A DNA stretch of 64,000 nt from Aporrectodea caliginosa (GCA_020284085.1 JACEVL010000409.1:306001-370000); one strand, 5' to 3'. Positions 1-11,962 are shown, counted from the first letter of the stretch. Program-made: numbers and translations. Notes: generated by a model not told the origin, from the sequence alone.

Positions 1-94
1 CGGCATCGTTGGAACTCGGTACCGGAACATCAGTCATCCAAACCCAAACATAGCTTAAATTATATAGAATTAGGCCGAGCGGGTGAGTTTCACC

Positions 95-96
95 GC

Positions 97-143
<47 letters not shown>

Positions 144-160
144 TACAGAGAGAGAGAGAG
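95..160. repeat. GACA/GA microsatellite
   Basis: Simple repeat of GACA units flanked by GA dinucleotides. The stretch between it and the retrotransposon fragment is AT-rich, with repeated AATATT/TTTACGAATATT words and no ORF. Confidence 0.9.
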
Positions 161-366
161 TCATGGTCGGTTTTTTTACAGAGTTCCTAAGCGTAAGTAC
201 AGCGCCGCAAAACCAGTGCACATAATTTTATTCTTAAATTAGTTCGTAAAAAATCGGAAACAGTAACATCATCAACGAATATTTACAAATATTTACGAAT
301 ATTACAAATGTCCTAATATTCACGAATATTTACGAATATTAAAGCCTGATGTCACGAATTCTCGTT

Positions 367-1737
367 CTATGGCTCAAAGGTGCCTCTGAAGGCAACGGCG
401 TTAAATCGTTGGATGCAGACTGACAAGCGTTGGAAAAGGTAACTAGTTTCTTTAGGGTCCCCGGTGGTTTGGGTTACGAGGCGTCCCAAGTCCTTAATCA
501 AATCCATTCCATTGTTGTTAATGGGGCCCATGGCCTCGAAGGCCAGAGGAACAAAGAAATAGGTGCCTGCCAGCTGGATGTATTTAGCGTTCTTCCTGGT
601 GGCCGCCACCTCCGCCGCCGCGCCCGCCGACGCAGATGTCGCCTGGAGGTATGACGGAGCCACGGTGTCGATCACCGTTGAGTCCCAGATAAGACTCCGT
701 CCTCTGCGCCATGGAATCAACGTGAGACCATACGGGCGTCTGCCATCCGATCTAGATAATCCGGGTGGTTCCTTGATATTAGGGAATCCCGCGCGTGTGA
801 GGCTGCGACTGATTAGATCGTTCAATGCGGCGTGTCTGGCGATCCGTCCCGGTCCCAATCCACAGGAAAGCCCGTGTGCTCCATCTGCCGTCACTCGAGC
901 CCCGCATGGGCATGCGTGCGGCTCGCATATGCCTGTTCCCAGGCGAAATCCCACCGCAATTCTGACCGCCTCATCGTCCAGCCGCAGTCCACATGTCGTC
1001 ACCGGGAGGGCGAACAGCCAGTTCCCTGCATGCGGTGCTGCGGTTGCCCTGAGTCGCGCCTGGTGGTATGGATCGGCATGGACACTGCTCAGTTCGGCTG
1101 CTGCCTTCAGCATGAGCGGCCTGTCCCAACTGGATTGTTTGTGTGATGCTCCGTCGTCTGGGTGCGCCGTTCTACTCTCGTTGCACCATAGATGATCCAT
1201 CTTCTCCACCCACTCGTCGGCGTCAGGGCAGGTGTTGCCCAGTAAGGAGGACTGAAGGTCTCGGGTGCTCGCAGCGGAAGCCAAAAAGGCGGGAAGCGCA
1301 AGCGAGGCCACCCGACGAATGCCCAATCCTCCCATCTTCACCGGTAATGATGCCTGTAGCCATTGGTCGTTCGACAAGGCGATGTTGAGGATTGCGTCCA
1401 AGCCGTTACGAAGGAGTGTGTCGAATCTGTCCAGCAGGGCGTGTCCTGTGCATGGGCTGCATCTTAAGGTGTGCATCAGCTTTTGGGAGCTGAGTGAGCA
1501 TCTGAGGAGGATCAGGGCGTCGTGTTTGGCGATGGTCTCTAGTCTGTTTATTGCCAACGCCAGTTCTGTGCATCTGCCCTCCAGGCATGTCGTCAAGGCC
1601 TCCTTGGTGGACAATGGTGCGCCCAGCAAACAGGCTCTCTCTGATGAAACGACGGTGAAATGCTGAAAGACCTGGTCGGAGCTCCGCTTGTCAGGGTGGT
1701 AGATGATTTCGCATTTTCTCTGGTTGAGTTGCAGCCC
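367..1737 (-). mobile_element. 5'-truncated non-LTR retrotransposon (C-terminal reverse transcriptase part)
   Basis: An open frame on the minus strand runs from about 1737 to a stop at 367. Its first residues read LQLNQRKCEII, a typical palm/thumb segment of LINE reverse transcriptases. They are followed by a thumb-like region (KMGGLGIRR), a cysteine cluster (CEPHACPCG, then LSCG) and a C-terminal block containing RSDGRRPYG, an IPW motif and LIWDSTVIDT. That block resembles the nuclease-like C-terminal domain of some invertebrate LINE proteins (DG-RPDG ... WD-T); here the expected D is Y. The 5' part of the element is absent because the frame meets a TTA microsatellite, so this is a dead copy. 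A second short copy of the same 3' end lies at about 11546-11631. Clade assignment is uncertain. The short plus-strand frames here are shadows. Confidence 0.75.
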
Positions 1738-1740
1738 TAA

Positions 1741-1834
<94 letters not shown>

Positions 1835-1851
1835 GTTATTATTATTATTAG
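1738..1851. repeat. (TTA)n microsatellite
   Basis: About 37 TTA units with one interruption. It abuts the truncated 5' end of the LINE fragment. Confidence 0.95.
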
Positions 1852-1955
1852 TGCTATTTAGGAAATTAATCGCCCCTTAGTAATGCGTTTTGAAAATGCA
1901 TTTAACGGCTTACCCAACATTTTAGTATTTGCTTACAGAACAGAACGAGCTCGCC

Positions 1956-4900
1956 ATGATCAAAAGATTCGTTCTTTACTGGTGGTTATACACCACGATG
2001 ACGTCGGTGTCAGGCGTGAATGGACAAAGCCTCCAAGTGTCCGTGATGGAAGAATCTAGTCCTGGAACGATTGTTGCCAACATCCAAAGCGACATCGATC
2101 TGTTTAAGCTTTTCAATCAATCGGCGATCGATGGCCTATCGTTCGTCTTTTTGTTCCCCACTAAGCACCTGTCAATCGATTCACCAACAGGGATCATTCG
2201 AACTGTCAGTTCCCTGGACCGCGATCGGCTGTGTCCAAACGCCGTCGCCTGTCTGTTTAAAGCGGACGTGGTCGTTCTGCCGGCCAAGTACTTTCGCATC
2301 ATCAAACTGACGGTCAACATCATTGACATCAACGACAATCAACCTCGATTCTCTGAGTCTCCCGTCCGGGTGCCTGTCTCCGAGAGTCTCCAGCCGGGGG
2401 CGATCATTCCAATCCCGGCCGCAATAGATCCGGACGGTCCTCCGAACGGCGTGACCGGATATGACCTCCAACCTCATGGCGGTGACTCCAAGTTCCGCCT
2501 TGAGGTAGAGAGGAATCACGAGGGTAGCTTTGACGTGAGTCTTGTACTCATAGGTACGCTGGATCGTGATGTACGGGATCTGCATCGCATGACGTTGGTG
2601 GCCCGCGATGGGGGTGTCCCATCGAGGTCTGGTTCCGCTCTGATCGAGGTCATTGTAAAGGACGAGAACGACAAAACGCCACGCTTCGACCTGGATCTCT
2701 ACAACATCAGTGTCAGAGAGAACAATATACCAAGAGAGGTATAACCACTTGCGAACACGGTGTGATGTATTTGCTTACCATTGAGCTAATTGATGCTATT
2801 TTTATTTATTTATTTATTTATTAAGGTCACTTGTTATAGCGCCCCTCCAAGATTTCTACACAGAGGCGCTCCCGACTACAGCGCGGACACTGAATCGGAG
2901 TTTCACGCCGAAGCGCATGAGCAATTGCGAGTGAAGGACTTGCCCAGGGTCCCTACGCGGCGGCTTGAGGTGGATTCGAACCCGCAACCCTTCGGCTGCA
3001 AGGCACCGAACATTCCCTACACCACCGCGCCCCACACTATGAACTGTCATCGCCTGTCATGACTAGGTCGACGATGACAGTGATCGGGAATAATTATGAT
3101 GAATATGATAGATGATGATAACGAGAAATGGATGGCCACTAGCATTGCATTATGTTGTCGTTGTCGTTGTTGTTGATAATGATGATGAGGATTATTATTA
3201 TTATTATGATGATGATGATGATGATGAAGAAGAAGGTGATGGTGTTGGCGACGACGACGACGAAGATAACGACAATAATTAAAAGAAGCTTAATGACTGA
3301 TATGACATTTAATATGATGATGATGATTATGGTAATTATGATGATGACGGTGAAAAATACGATGACATTTGGATGATAATAATTATGTGTTGTTGTTGCT
3401 GTTGATGATGTTGATGATGACGATGATGACGATGACGACAACGATGATGATAACGACAATAATTACAACGAGTTTGATGACAGACATGACATCTAATAGG
3501 ATGATGATAATGATGTCGTTGTTGTTGTTGATAATAATGATGATGATTATTATTATTATTATGATTATGGTAATGATGAAGATGACGGTGAGAAATACGA
3601 TGACATCTGGATGATAATAAGATTATGATGACGATGCTATTACGAGCACACACTTAATTAATAATTGACCATAATTATAATAAATATTCGTTCTTGTTCT
3701 AGACAATCCTTAGAGTGACTGCAACGGATACAGACAGTGGAAGCAATTCATACGTCCTGTATACACTGGACCACGGAACGGACCCCAGGTTCACGATCGA
3801 CCGACAAACGTACGCTCCCTTCGCTACACTACCTCACCCCTCATCGAAATATTCAACTTACCATACATTAAATTACCTTACCTTATCTTTCGTCTTACAT
3901 CTTCTTATCTCCTCTGATTAACTAACCTAATCTCTCGTCTTACTTCACATTTCCTCCTCTTATTACCTAACCTCATCACTCAAAATTGCATTTATCTCAA
4001 CGTATCTTATCACTCGTCTTGCTTTACCTGCAGCTGCCTTATTTTCATTCAATCAATCGATCAATCAAAATTTATATAGCGCCCCTTCAACATCCCTACT
4101 CAGGGGCACTCCCGACCCAGGCCATGCGGAAAAAAGCAATCTTTAGCAGTTGGTTAAACTGAGAACAGACCCATATGTTTACCATATCGCTCACCTAATC
4201 TTACTAAAGTTATCTTATAACTTATCTTATGGCTCATACTTTGACCATAGTCACATTATTATTATTCTACCTCTACCCTATCATATCTGTCATCACTTTT
4301 ACAATATCTTAGTCTAGATATTCCAGCAATTATACAAACCTGGACTAAACTGAGGTTGGCTATCCCAAAATCACTCACCAACATTTATCTTTATCAAGAG
4401 TTGCGTCAGTACCAACTTTATTAATATAAACAAACAAATATTGACTGATTGATTGACTGATCTCAATCTGGCCTTATTTTCTTTCTTAACCTTACCCGAA
4501 GTTACCAATCTCACATCTTACCTTACCTCAAATTCATCTTACCGTCTTTATCTTACCTTACATTGACCTTTTAAAATAATTTATTACGTTACATCACTAG
4601 TCAGATTTGACTGCTTTAGAGGCGAGATTTTGACGCTGGTGTCGTTCGATAGAGAGCGTGGTGACATCTACCAGTTCCGCGTTACTGCGTCCGACCGTGA
4701 CACCGAAATCCACAACGGAACAGGTCGTGTCGTCATCTATGTCCTCGACGAGAACGACGAACCTCCCCGCTTCCTCCAACCGGAGTACGCCTTCAACGTG
4801 TCCGAGGACATTCCACCCGGATCTGCCATTGGCCAACTGGTTGCCGAGGACCTCGACCTTTACCCAAACAACCGACATTCCTTCCACTATCTGGATCCAG

Positions 4901-5502
4901 ATGATACTTTCCGAGTGGATGAGCTCTCCGGGGCCGTCTTTCTGAAGCGAGCTCTGGATCGGGAAATGAAGCACGACTATCTACTGACTGTTACCGTCAA
5001 GGACGTTGGAGAACCGAAGTTTGAAGACACTGCAAAGGTCAAGGTTAACGTTGATGACGTCAACGACAATTCTCCAGTAATTGTCTTCCCTTCTGAAGAC
5101 AACAACACCGCGTTCGTTCCGAAAACCGCACCCGTTGGTCACTTGGTTGCCAAGGTCGTTGCCAGGGACGCTGACCTTGGAGAAAATGCCCGACTGTCCT
5201 ATGTACTGGATGCTCCTGACGTCCAGCGTTCAACGAAAGAACTGTTTTCGATAGACTGTAAATTGGGCAACGTAGTCGTCAACTCCAATCTTTTTGATCA
5301 TGATCGAGAGTCGATCGATCTGCAGATCATTGTCCATGATGCCGGAACTCCTCCGCGAACGAGCTACGCAACGTTGAGGGTGTCGATCAGAACCCCAGGC
5401 GGCGAATTCCAGGAGCCTGGAGGGTTCCGGGTGCTCCTCGCCAACCAGTTCTTGCTGATCGTTGTCGGGGGAGTCCTGGCCGTTCTGGTTCTCCCAGTGT
5501 GA
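1956..5502 (+). CDS. Cadherin-repeat protein, five EC domains, short or absent cytoplasmic tail
   Basis: Probable calcium-dependent adhesion protein of the cell surface. Coding exons 1956-2738, 3703-3809 and 4620-5502 join through GT-AG introns of 964 and 810 bases (phases 0 and 2) to give about 590 residues. The ATG at 1956 begins a signal-peptide-like stretch (to about residue 23); an acceptor-like CAG ends at 1938, so a 5' UTR exon may lie upstream. Cadherin linker motifs appear at about residue 124 (DINDNQPRF), 236 (DENDKTPRF), 340 (DENDEPPRF) and 442 (DVNDNSPVI), with LDRD/FDRE and A-D-D calcium motifs between them. A fifth EC repeat ends near residue 555. The last 20 or so residues are hydrophobic and the stop follows directly, so there is no cytoplasmic tail in this frame. 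This fits a GPI-anchor signal or a truncated transmembrane helix. EC3 is split by both introns. It is protocadherin-like rather than a classical cadherin, because no catenin-binding tail is present. Confidence 0.88.
2826..3050 (-). mobile_element. tRNA-derived SINE in cadherin intron 1
   Basis: Read on the minus strand, it has an A-box-like TGGTGTAGGGAATG and a B box GGGTTCGAATCC about 40 bases later. Its 3' part contains GGGAGCGCCTCTG ... AGGGGCGCTATA, which matches LINE tails elsewhere in this window (18315-18405, 43380-43487). Confidence 0.7.
3070..3640. repeat. GAT/ATT-rich low-complexity tract in cadherin intron 1
   Basis: Imperfect GAT, GAC and ATT trinucleotides. Two larger direct repeats start near 3290 and 3470 and share TTTGATGACAGACATGAC-like wording. 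The Met-, Ile- and Ser-rich frames here are artefacts of the triplets. Confidence 0.85.
4040..4130 (-). mobile_element. LINE/SINE 3' tail in cadherin intron 2
   Basis: On the minus strand: GGGAGTGCCCCTGAGTAGG, then AAGGGGCGCTATATAAAT and an (ATTG)n tail. It is the same tail as at 18315-18405, in the opposite orientation. Confidence 0.65.
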
Positions 5503-5544
5503 TTCTCGTTAACGATAGCGGTACCGAAAATGTTCGTTAACGAC

Positions 5545-5550
5545 AATAAA
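5545..5550 (+). terminator. Polyadenylation signal of the cadherin gene
   Basis: AATAAA lies 43 bases after the cadherin stop codon. This supports the gene ending here rather than splicing on to a cytoplasmic exon. Confidence 0.5.
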
Positions 5551-6315
5551 ATGATTTCGTTAACGATAACTATAACTGTAACTAAAAAATAAACTATAAC
5601 TGTAACTATAAAGAAAATAACACTAACGAAAATTCCTCGTTATAACTTCGTTAAAGGAATAAAAATAAGAAGTGCAATATCGACAAACACGAGAACATGA
5701 GAATGTTTTGCAACTAATAGCCTATGTTCGCCCCGGATTTTGAATTTGTTAATTAACCCAGTAGTAGTGGCGCATTTTATTAAATTTAGTTTAATATTTG
5801 TAAAAGTTTCAATAGCTATTGCGACCCAGGCTGACTAGCACAAATTCTCAATTAAAAAAACCATTAACTATAACTGTAACTAAAATAAAATCTGTAAGGA
5901 AAATCACACTTTTCCTCCTTATAGCAGAGGAAAATTTATTGAATCAGTGAAAAAATTGAAGTAAACGTTCAGAAAGTAAAAAACGCGAAATTCGAAGGTG
6001 ATGCCAGACTTTGCACACCACTGTAGCTCGTTAAAGTATTATTCGCATCGCTGACTATCAGATGATCAAACGTTGTCCTAAATTCCTGTAATACGGTCTC
6101 TTAAGTAAAATTGTTTTGGCTTCCGTCAATTATTACCACTTATCACCAATCATACGACGAAATTGGCGTTTTTTAATCATAGTGATTTCCTGTGCCGTGG
6201 TTCTAACTCCTAGCATGCACACGTGCCTATTAAACCTATATAATTATATATCTACACATCGTTTGTATGCTTCAGGGCTTATGTAGTCGGTGAATTAGTT
6301 TTAGTGCAAGGGGTT
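5551..6315. other. Non-coding spacer
   Basis: AT-rich DNA with repeated TAACTATAACTGTAACTA words near 5570-5610 and again near 5865. I see no gene or recognisable element. Confidence 0.6.
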
Positions 6316-6316
6316 A

Positions 6317-6409
6317 TAATGTTCTACTCGCCAATTCGGTTTTTGTTCAGTGGCTGGTTCACCCAGGCTTGTGCGTGTTCATTGCTTTCGTGAAGTCGAG
6401 AATATCCGG
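6317..6409 (+). other. Putative 5' UTR exon of paralogue A
   Basis: This block is conserved with 16228-16321 upstream of paralogue B (ATGTTCTACT, GTGACTGGT-like and GTTTCGTGAAGTC-like words) and ends in a strong donor (GG|GTAAGTTTTT) in both. The matching acceptor is probably GTGTTTCAG ending at 7209, which leaves 37 bases of leader before the ATG at 7247. The start of the exon is not resolved. Confidence 0.5.
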
Positions 6410-7246
6410 GTAAGTTTTTGAAATGGTTAAAAGATTTTAAGGGTTGGAAAACAATAGCTCGTATAAAGCGGTATTGGGAGTCTGGGATATGTAAGTTCTC
6501 TGCTCACTAGTCTAAGCAATCCCTTCCCAAACATGGCGTATCCCTCTGCTATCAAACTCTCCAGATTGATTGAGTTTCAGAGTTAGCCTACATGTATGTA
6601 GTTAGCGTATTGGCTAGGTAACTATACCTGGCTACTTAACCATATTATCAATTAGGTACAAAATTAACCTCAGAATGATTGGCGCGATTTAATGTTTATT
6701 TTGTTCTTTCTTTAGTTCGTTCATTCAATCGTAAATGGTTATGGTTTATTGGTTCCATCATCCAATGGCGAATGTGTCTCTCCTGGGATCTCGAGATCCT
6801 GATCGGATCGTATGTGACCAAGATCGTCAATTCTGCGATTGGCGAACATTTGGACAGGATTAGGCCTATTTGTTATAAGGAAACACCACCAGCAAGCCTG
6901 TAGGCCTAACTTAAATGCTCTCAATTTTATACTGAATGCTTGGGAAATAGTTCGTTTCTGGGGATCTCTATAGGCCTATTCTTGAGGGGCTTTGAGCTTT
7001 TGGCGCTTTCTGTCCCAGACCCAACTATTTTCATCCTGATGCTGGATTCTCTGTAAGAGGTCTGCATTCAGTGGTTTCACTCGTTCATTTATTTACTGAT
7101 CCAGTCATTCACATCATTCGCTGTCTTTCGTTCGCTGATTAATTCATTAATTAATTAATTAATTCGCTCTTTCGTTCATTCACTCATTCCTGCGGCCTGT
7201 GTGTTTCAGACGTGCGACTTTGTGAAGTTGGTGAAAAGATAAAACC

Positions 7247-9704
7247 ATGAAGGTTGCAGCTGCTGGTATATTCTGCCTCGTCATGACCGCGGTCGTGAAC
7301 GGTGCTGTTTTCAGAATTCCCCCAGTCATCAATGAAGTCGACGGTAAAGAATCTTACAGATAGGTTCCATTCCATCTGATCTAGTCTAATGACTTCTATA
7401 GCGCCATTGTCATAAAGCACAAAGCCTTTAATCTATATCAGCAGTGTCTGCTGCATAGATCGGCGAGAGATAAAAGTCCTCTCCGGCACAGATCATACAT
7501 ACGGCACTGCATGGAGGTGTTTCCCAGTCACCTGATAAGCACATGTCCTAGGACAGTGAGTGTGCCAAGTGCAATCGCAATGGTAATCGAAATTCCAAAC
7601 TTCTAACGCGACACTCGAAAGCCAAGCGCAGGGCACCAGCTTATTCACGAGCGCTGATAGTTTATGTCGGAGTATTCTGAACAACACTGCATTGGCCTGC
7701 GCCATTCGTTTTCCAAAGGCTCTTAAATGGTTGTATAAGGATGCAATTTACGGATATCCTCATTAACGATGATGGTCGTTTCTGCCGCTGGCAAAATTTG
7801 CAACCCTATGCTACAGTTGCGAAGGGTAGGCCCTAATTTAGTGTGCTTATTTTTGTAGCATTAAGTTTTTGTGTATGGACTACGATGCAAGCCGGCAGAC
7901 CAGTCGACGTCCCCATTGTAACTGATTGCGGTGTGCCAATTAGAGTTGTCTTTCTCAAAAAACGAATATAATTATTATTATACAATGCGGAGATGACTGT
8001 ATGAATGTATAAATTGAACTTAACGCTGACAGGCAATTGTGTTGGTCCAAATTACCTGCATGGGCTTTGTAGCTGGCCACAGGTTGCTGCTATCAGTGGT
8101 ACACTAAAGGCTCAGTGAATGTGGCTGGCATGTAAAAAAAGTGCTAGATACATACTAGACACTGCTGGCTGCCTTATCTGAAATCTATACTAATGACTTC
8201 AGTATGCACAAGACAACAATTATTGATAGTCGCTTAAAGGAAAAATCATAGTAAAGAAATCCAAATCCATTGAATAAGCCCGGTCGAACTCCAGTAGGTC
8301 AGGGAAGCAATAGGCAGTGAGGATATATTGAATAAGCAAGTTAAAAAACGATTCTTAATTGTCTTGGATTTGAAAAAACCAGCCCCAAAAAGAAGTAACA
8401 TTTTCTATTGGGCAATTTGCAGTCAAGGTATGACAGAAGCACCTTAAAGGTGCATTGGATTATAACATTTTATTTTTATTTTTATTTTCTGTTACTAAAC
8501 ACAGAAGTAGTGTAAATGAAGCTAGTATACTTTTGGACATAGAGGTTTTACTTTGGATAGACACAACTGGTCTTTGTCAGGCACAAGACCATGTTATTTT
8601 TGTGGTTATGCACAGTCTGACTGCATTCAGTTTCTGAATTTATTAGTTGACTGATTAATTTCATATGTCTTCTTAGACTTTAATGCGCCATTCAACAGGA
8701 AGCCAGAGACGTCCACGAAGGTAATTTCCAACCGAGAGTTTTCAACCAGGTTTTAAGCTTATTGGTTTAACCTTAGACAACGAATCGCTTGGGTGAATTG
8801 AATCCGTTTCCTGTGTTGAAGGTCGAATGGTGATTCAGTGTTCGATCGAGTGGGAGAGAGAATACACGCAGACGATCGACATAGGCCAGACCCTCTTCCT
8901 GTCCACAGCCCGCAACAAGGACTGTTTCGAATGTGGACCGTGCGCTGAGGATGGAATGGAATGCAGGCAGCTGTTCAGGTCAGTTGAGGTCACAAGGAAG
9001 GAGTGGCAGATTAAAGGGATGAAAGGATGGATGGACAGATGGAAGGAAGGCGGATGGACGGAGTGACGGAAAGACGGACGGAAGGAAGGATTTGAAAGAA
9101 GGATGGACGGAAGGAAGGGCGGAAAGAATGAAAGGTGGATGGATGGAAAAGGACGGAAAGAAGGAACGAAAGAAATATGGAGGAAAGGAAGAAATTGCGG
9201 ACAGAAGGAACGAATAAAGAAAGGAGGGGATGAGAGGAAGGAAGGAAGGAAGAAAGCATGCAAGCAAGGACGAAGCAAAGAGAGGTAGGAAGAAAGGAAT
9301 AGAAGGAGAAGGAACGGAAGAAGGAAAAAAGGACGAACGAAGGGAACGAAGGAAGGATCGAAGGACTAGCGGAATTGTTATTTACAGACGAATTAAAAAT
9401 AGAAAACCAATCGAACTGTTTATGCTGTTGCTCCATAATTCATTACATCAAGCGAATAAATCAATCGTTAATCCTTATAATCATCCATTTGATTAGAGCA
9501 AACTGACTGACTGACTGACTGACTGACTGACTGACTGACTGACTATCTAACTCACTGATTGAAAGTCAGTAAGTCAACTAGTCAGGCAATTAGACAGATC
9601 ATCAATGGTTTCCGTTTTGATTTTTTTAAATTACGAAACTGTTCATTAACGAAACTTAGCCTAATTGCTTTAGAACCTGTCCGTCCGGCGATTTCTTCAA
9701 CTGA
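7247..9704 (+). CDS. Small secreted six-cysteine protein, paralogue A (SVWC-like)
   Basis: Coding exons 7247-7343, 8822-8978 and 9674-9704 (phases 1 and 2, all GT-AG) give 94 residues. Exon 1 encodes a signal peptide (MKVAAAGIFCLVMTAVVNGA) and a short proline-containing linker. Exon 2 holds most of the mature domain: VIQC, then W, a G-x-T segment, DCFECGPC, DGMEC and LFR. Exon 3 adds TCPSGDFFN and the stop. The cysteine order C...CxxCxxC...C...CP resembles half of a von Willebrand C domain or the single-domain VWC (SVWC) family of secreted proteins, with six rather than eight cysteines. That assignment is an inference; the function is unknown. Exon lengths (97, 157 and 31 coding bases) are identical in paralogue B at 17185. 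The 3' UTR is split by a hAT-like insertion at 9785. Confidence 0.8.
7560..7690 (-). mobile_element. Dispersed repeat with (TTACGA)n-like tail, in intron 1 of paralogue A
   Basis: Contains the reverse complement of AATAAGCTGGTGCCCTGCGC, then CTTGGCTTTCGAGTG and AGAAGTTTGGA, ending in a GATTACGATT-type tail. Further copies lie at 14360-14450, 40860-40960, 43005-43090, 46700-46765 and 53885-53970. Probably a SINE or LINE 3' end. Confidence 0.6.
8990..9370 (+). repeat. Purine-rich GGAA/GGAC minisatellite in intron 2 of paralogue A
   Basis: Degenerate GGAAGGA/GGACGGA repeats start just after the exon 2 donor. The equivalent intron of paralogue B (18620-18890) and the stretch after paralogue D exon (29165-29330) carry the same type of tract. 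Confidence 0.85.
9498..9545. repeat. (GACT)n microsatellite
   Basis: About 11 perfect GACT units in intron 2 of paralogue A. Paralogue B has a longer GTCA tract at the same place. Confidence 0.9.
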
Positions 9705-9784
9705 TGTCTGGTCCGCAGAATACGAACTTCTCGGTGTCTGCTCAGCCATCGTCAATGGTCCTTTCTTCGGAAGGTGGAGAGGAG

Positions 9785-10980
9785 CAGGGCCGGTTTAACC
9801 GCTAGGCGAACTAGGCGGCCGCCTAGGGCGGCACGCTTCTGGGGGCGGCAGAAAAGCTAAATAAAAAATATTTTTTTAAACATTGCCGGCGTTTTGCCAC
9901 CATTCATTAATAAATGAATATGAAAATAAGAAGCAGCTTCAAACAGACCACAGACATTTCTAAATCTTAACATCAGTCATGTGGCACGTCACGCTTATGC
10001 CCTTAACTATCGCAAGTTTGAAGTTGCTTACTAGCGACAAATTTGAAATGAAACTGATACCAGCAAATGTTACCACTCCTTCGGTTTTTCCCAAGATCTT
10101 GGTTTTTAATCCGAACTTCTAAAATGGGGTTTTCTGGAGACCTTGTGCTTTCACTTGGGTTTTTCTTGTTTTACTGAAACCCTGTTTTCATTAAAAGTTT
10201 AATCGATTTTTGTTAAAAACATAATTCATGTCACAGAAAAATCCAGTGCTAGTACAAAACCAGACACTAAAGATAACTGTCTGGGTGATCGAGGTCAATA
10301 AATGGCGCACTATGTGTGCAAGCATTGATATACTAGATTTAAAATATAGTTTTAAATAGTTACAAGACGCCGCATATTTATTCGATCTGACGTCTTCTTG
10401 ACACTTCCAGTTTTGTGGCTAATAATGAGAGAAGCTTCTTGAAGCTCAAAAGAAATATATTTGCGTAGGCCTACGTCCATGCTGCAATTTAGAAAGATTT
10501 GTTGGACTGGGCCTATAGCTACATTGTCAATTTAACATGATAGGGCTCTTGCTGGAGACATTGAACTGATAGAACTCTTCTACATTTTGCTAAAGTGAAA
10601 GCGCGAAAAATAAAATTTTGAAATTACATTAGAATTATTTCTACAGTCTTCGTAGAAAGTTCGTACGTAGGTAGGATTATGACTTAGTACACGTAGGCCG
10701 TAGGATTTCTTATAAAGTGTTCAAACGAAAAATGTGCACTATCTCATTATTTAGTCTAATAGGCCTGCATGTATTTGCATTTGAAATTCCCATTAAATGT
10801 GTTACATCGTATAGCCTACTGCATAGGCTGCATAGCTAATGCAGTTTCTAGACTGTTACTTTTATTATGGATAACTTTTAAATTAACTTAGTTAATTTAA
10901 TATTAATTAGTTATCGCAGTTACCGGGGGCGCAGCGCGACAGGTTCGCCTAGGGTGGCAAATACTCTGGCGCCGGCCCTG
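9785..10980. mobile_element. hAT-like non-autonomous DNA transposon in the 3' UTR of paralogue A
   Basis: The termini are CAGGGCCGG ... CCGGCCCTG, with longer imperfect inverted arms (CTAGGCGAAC / GTTCGCCTAG). It is flanked by the perfect 8-bp duplication GAGAGGAG at 9777-9784 and 10981-10988. No transposase ORF is visible in the 1,196 bp. Paralogue B shows the uninterrupted sequence GTGGAGAGGAGATATTGC, a natural empty site. An 8-bp duplication with CAGGG ends is typical of the hAT superfamily. Confidence 0.88.
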
Positions 10981-11097
10981 GAGAGGAGATATTGCTTCTT
11001 AGCAATTAGACGCAACTGCTACTAAATATTTCTAATTTCAGTTATAATACATGAGACGATCAAATCAACTGAAACCTATCGCCTACTGCAGTAATAC

Positions 11098-11290
11098 TGG
11101 GGAGGCAGTTTAGGTGAATGGTTAACACTCCGGCACGAAGAGCAGAAGATCAGCATAGAGGCAGGATCGATTTTCGCTACCCTCCCAAAGGTGGAATCAG
11201 CCTTTCATTCGCAAGATGGCGTTGGTAAAATGTGCAGTAGGACAGATGATCACCTTGCATGGCTACTATGCAGTTAAATTCGACTCCTGA
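11098..11290 (+). mobile_element. Possible degraded tRNA-like SINE
   Basis: GGAGGCAGTTTAGGTGAATGG followed by a B-box-like AGGATCGATTTTC suggests a tRNA-derived head. The match is weak and no clear 3' end is seen before the TTA microsatellite. Confidence 0.3.
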
Positions 11291-11317
11291 AATAACCGTT
11301 CATACTCTATGACTTGT

Positions 11318-11457
<140 letters not shown>

Positions 11458-11627
11458 GTGTGTGTGCCCGAGGTAGTTCTATTCCCTCAGGCTATGAAAA
11501 CTATGTCCGAAGACGTGGGGTCTGGAACGGCCGCTCACTCAACAAGTTCTTCTGCTCAAAGGTGCCCCTGAAGGCAACGGCGTTAAATCGCTGGATGCAG
11601 ACTGACAAGCGTTGGAAAAGGTAACTA

Positions 11628-11631
<4 letters not shown>
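11458..11631 (-). mobile_element. LINE 3'-end fragment
   Basis: Positions 11546-11631 match 367-455 almost base for base (reverse complement of the extreme C-terminus of the LINE frame, including GCAACGGCGTTAAATCG and GCAGACTGACAAGCG). The adjoining bases to 11458 are probably its 3' UTR. It is sandwiched between two TTA microsatellites. Confidence 0.75.

Positions 11632-11719
<88 letters not shown>
11628..11719. repeat. (TTA)n microsatellite
   Basis: About 30 near-perfect units. Confidence 0.95.
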
Positions 11720-11720
<1 letters not shown>

Positions 11721-11781
11721 AAAACAAATTTATTTCTTCATAAACCCAACAAACTTATGTACAGATTGATTAAAAGTAACT

Positions 11782-11782
<1 letters not shown>

Positions 11783-11852
<70 letters not shown>

Positions 11853-11877
11853 GTTATTATTATTATTATTATTATTA

Positions 11878-11962
<85 letters not shown>
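11783..11962. repeat. (TTA)n microsatellite
   Basis: About 60 units with two TTG interruptions. The Ile-, Leu- and Asn-rich frames across it are artefacts. Confidence 0.95.

Noticed and set aside
563..1195. 210-residue plus-strand frame
   Set aside because: It is antisense to the continuous LINE reverse transcriptase frame.
8835..9436. Ser/Pro/Phe-rich minus-strand frames
   Set aside because: They are the complement of the GGAA minisatellite in paralogue A and have no independent support.
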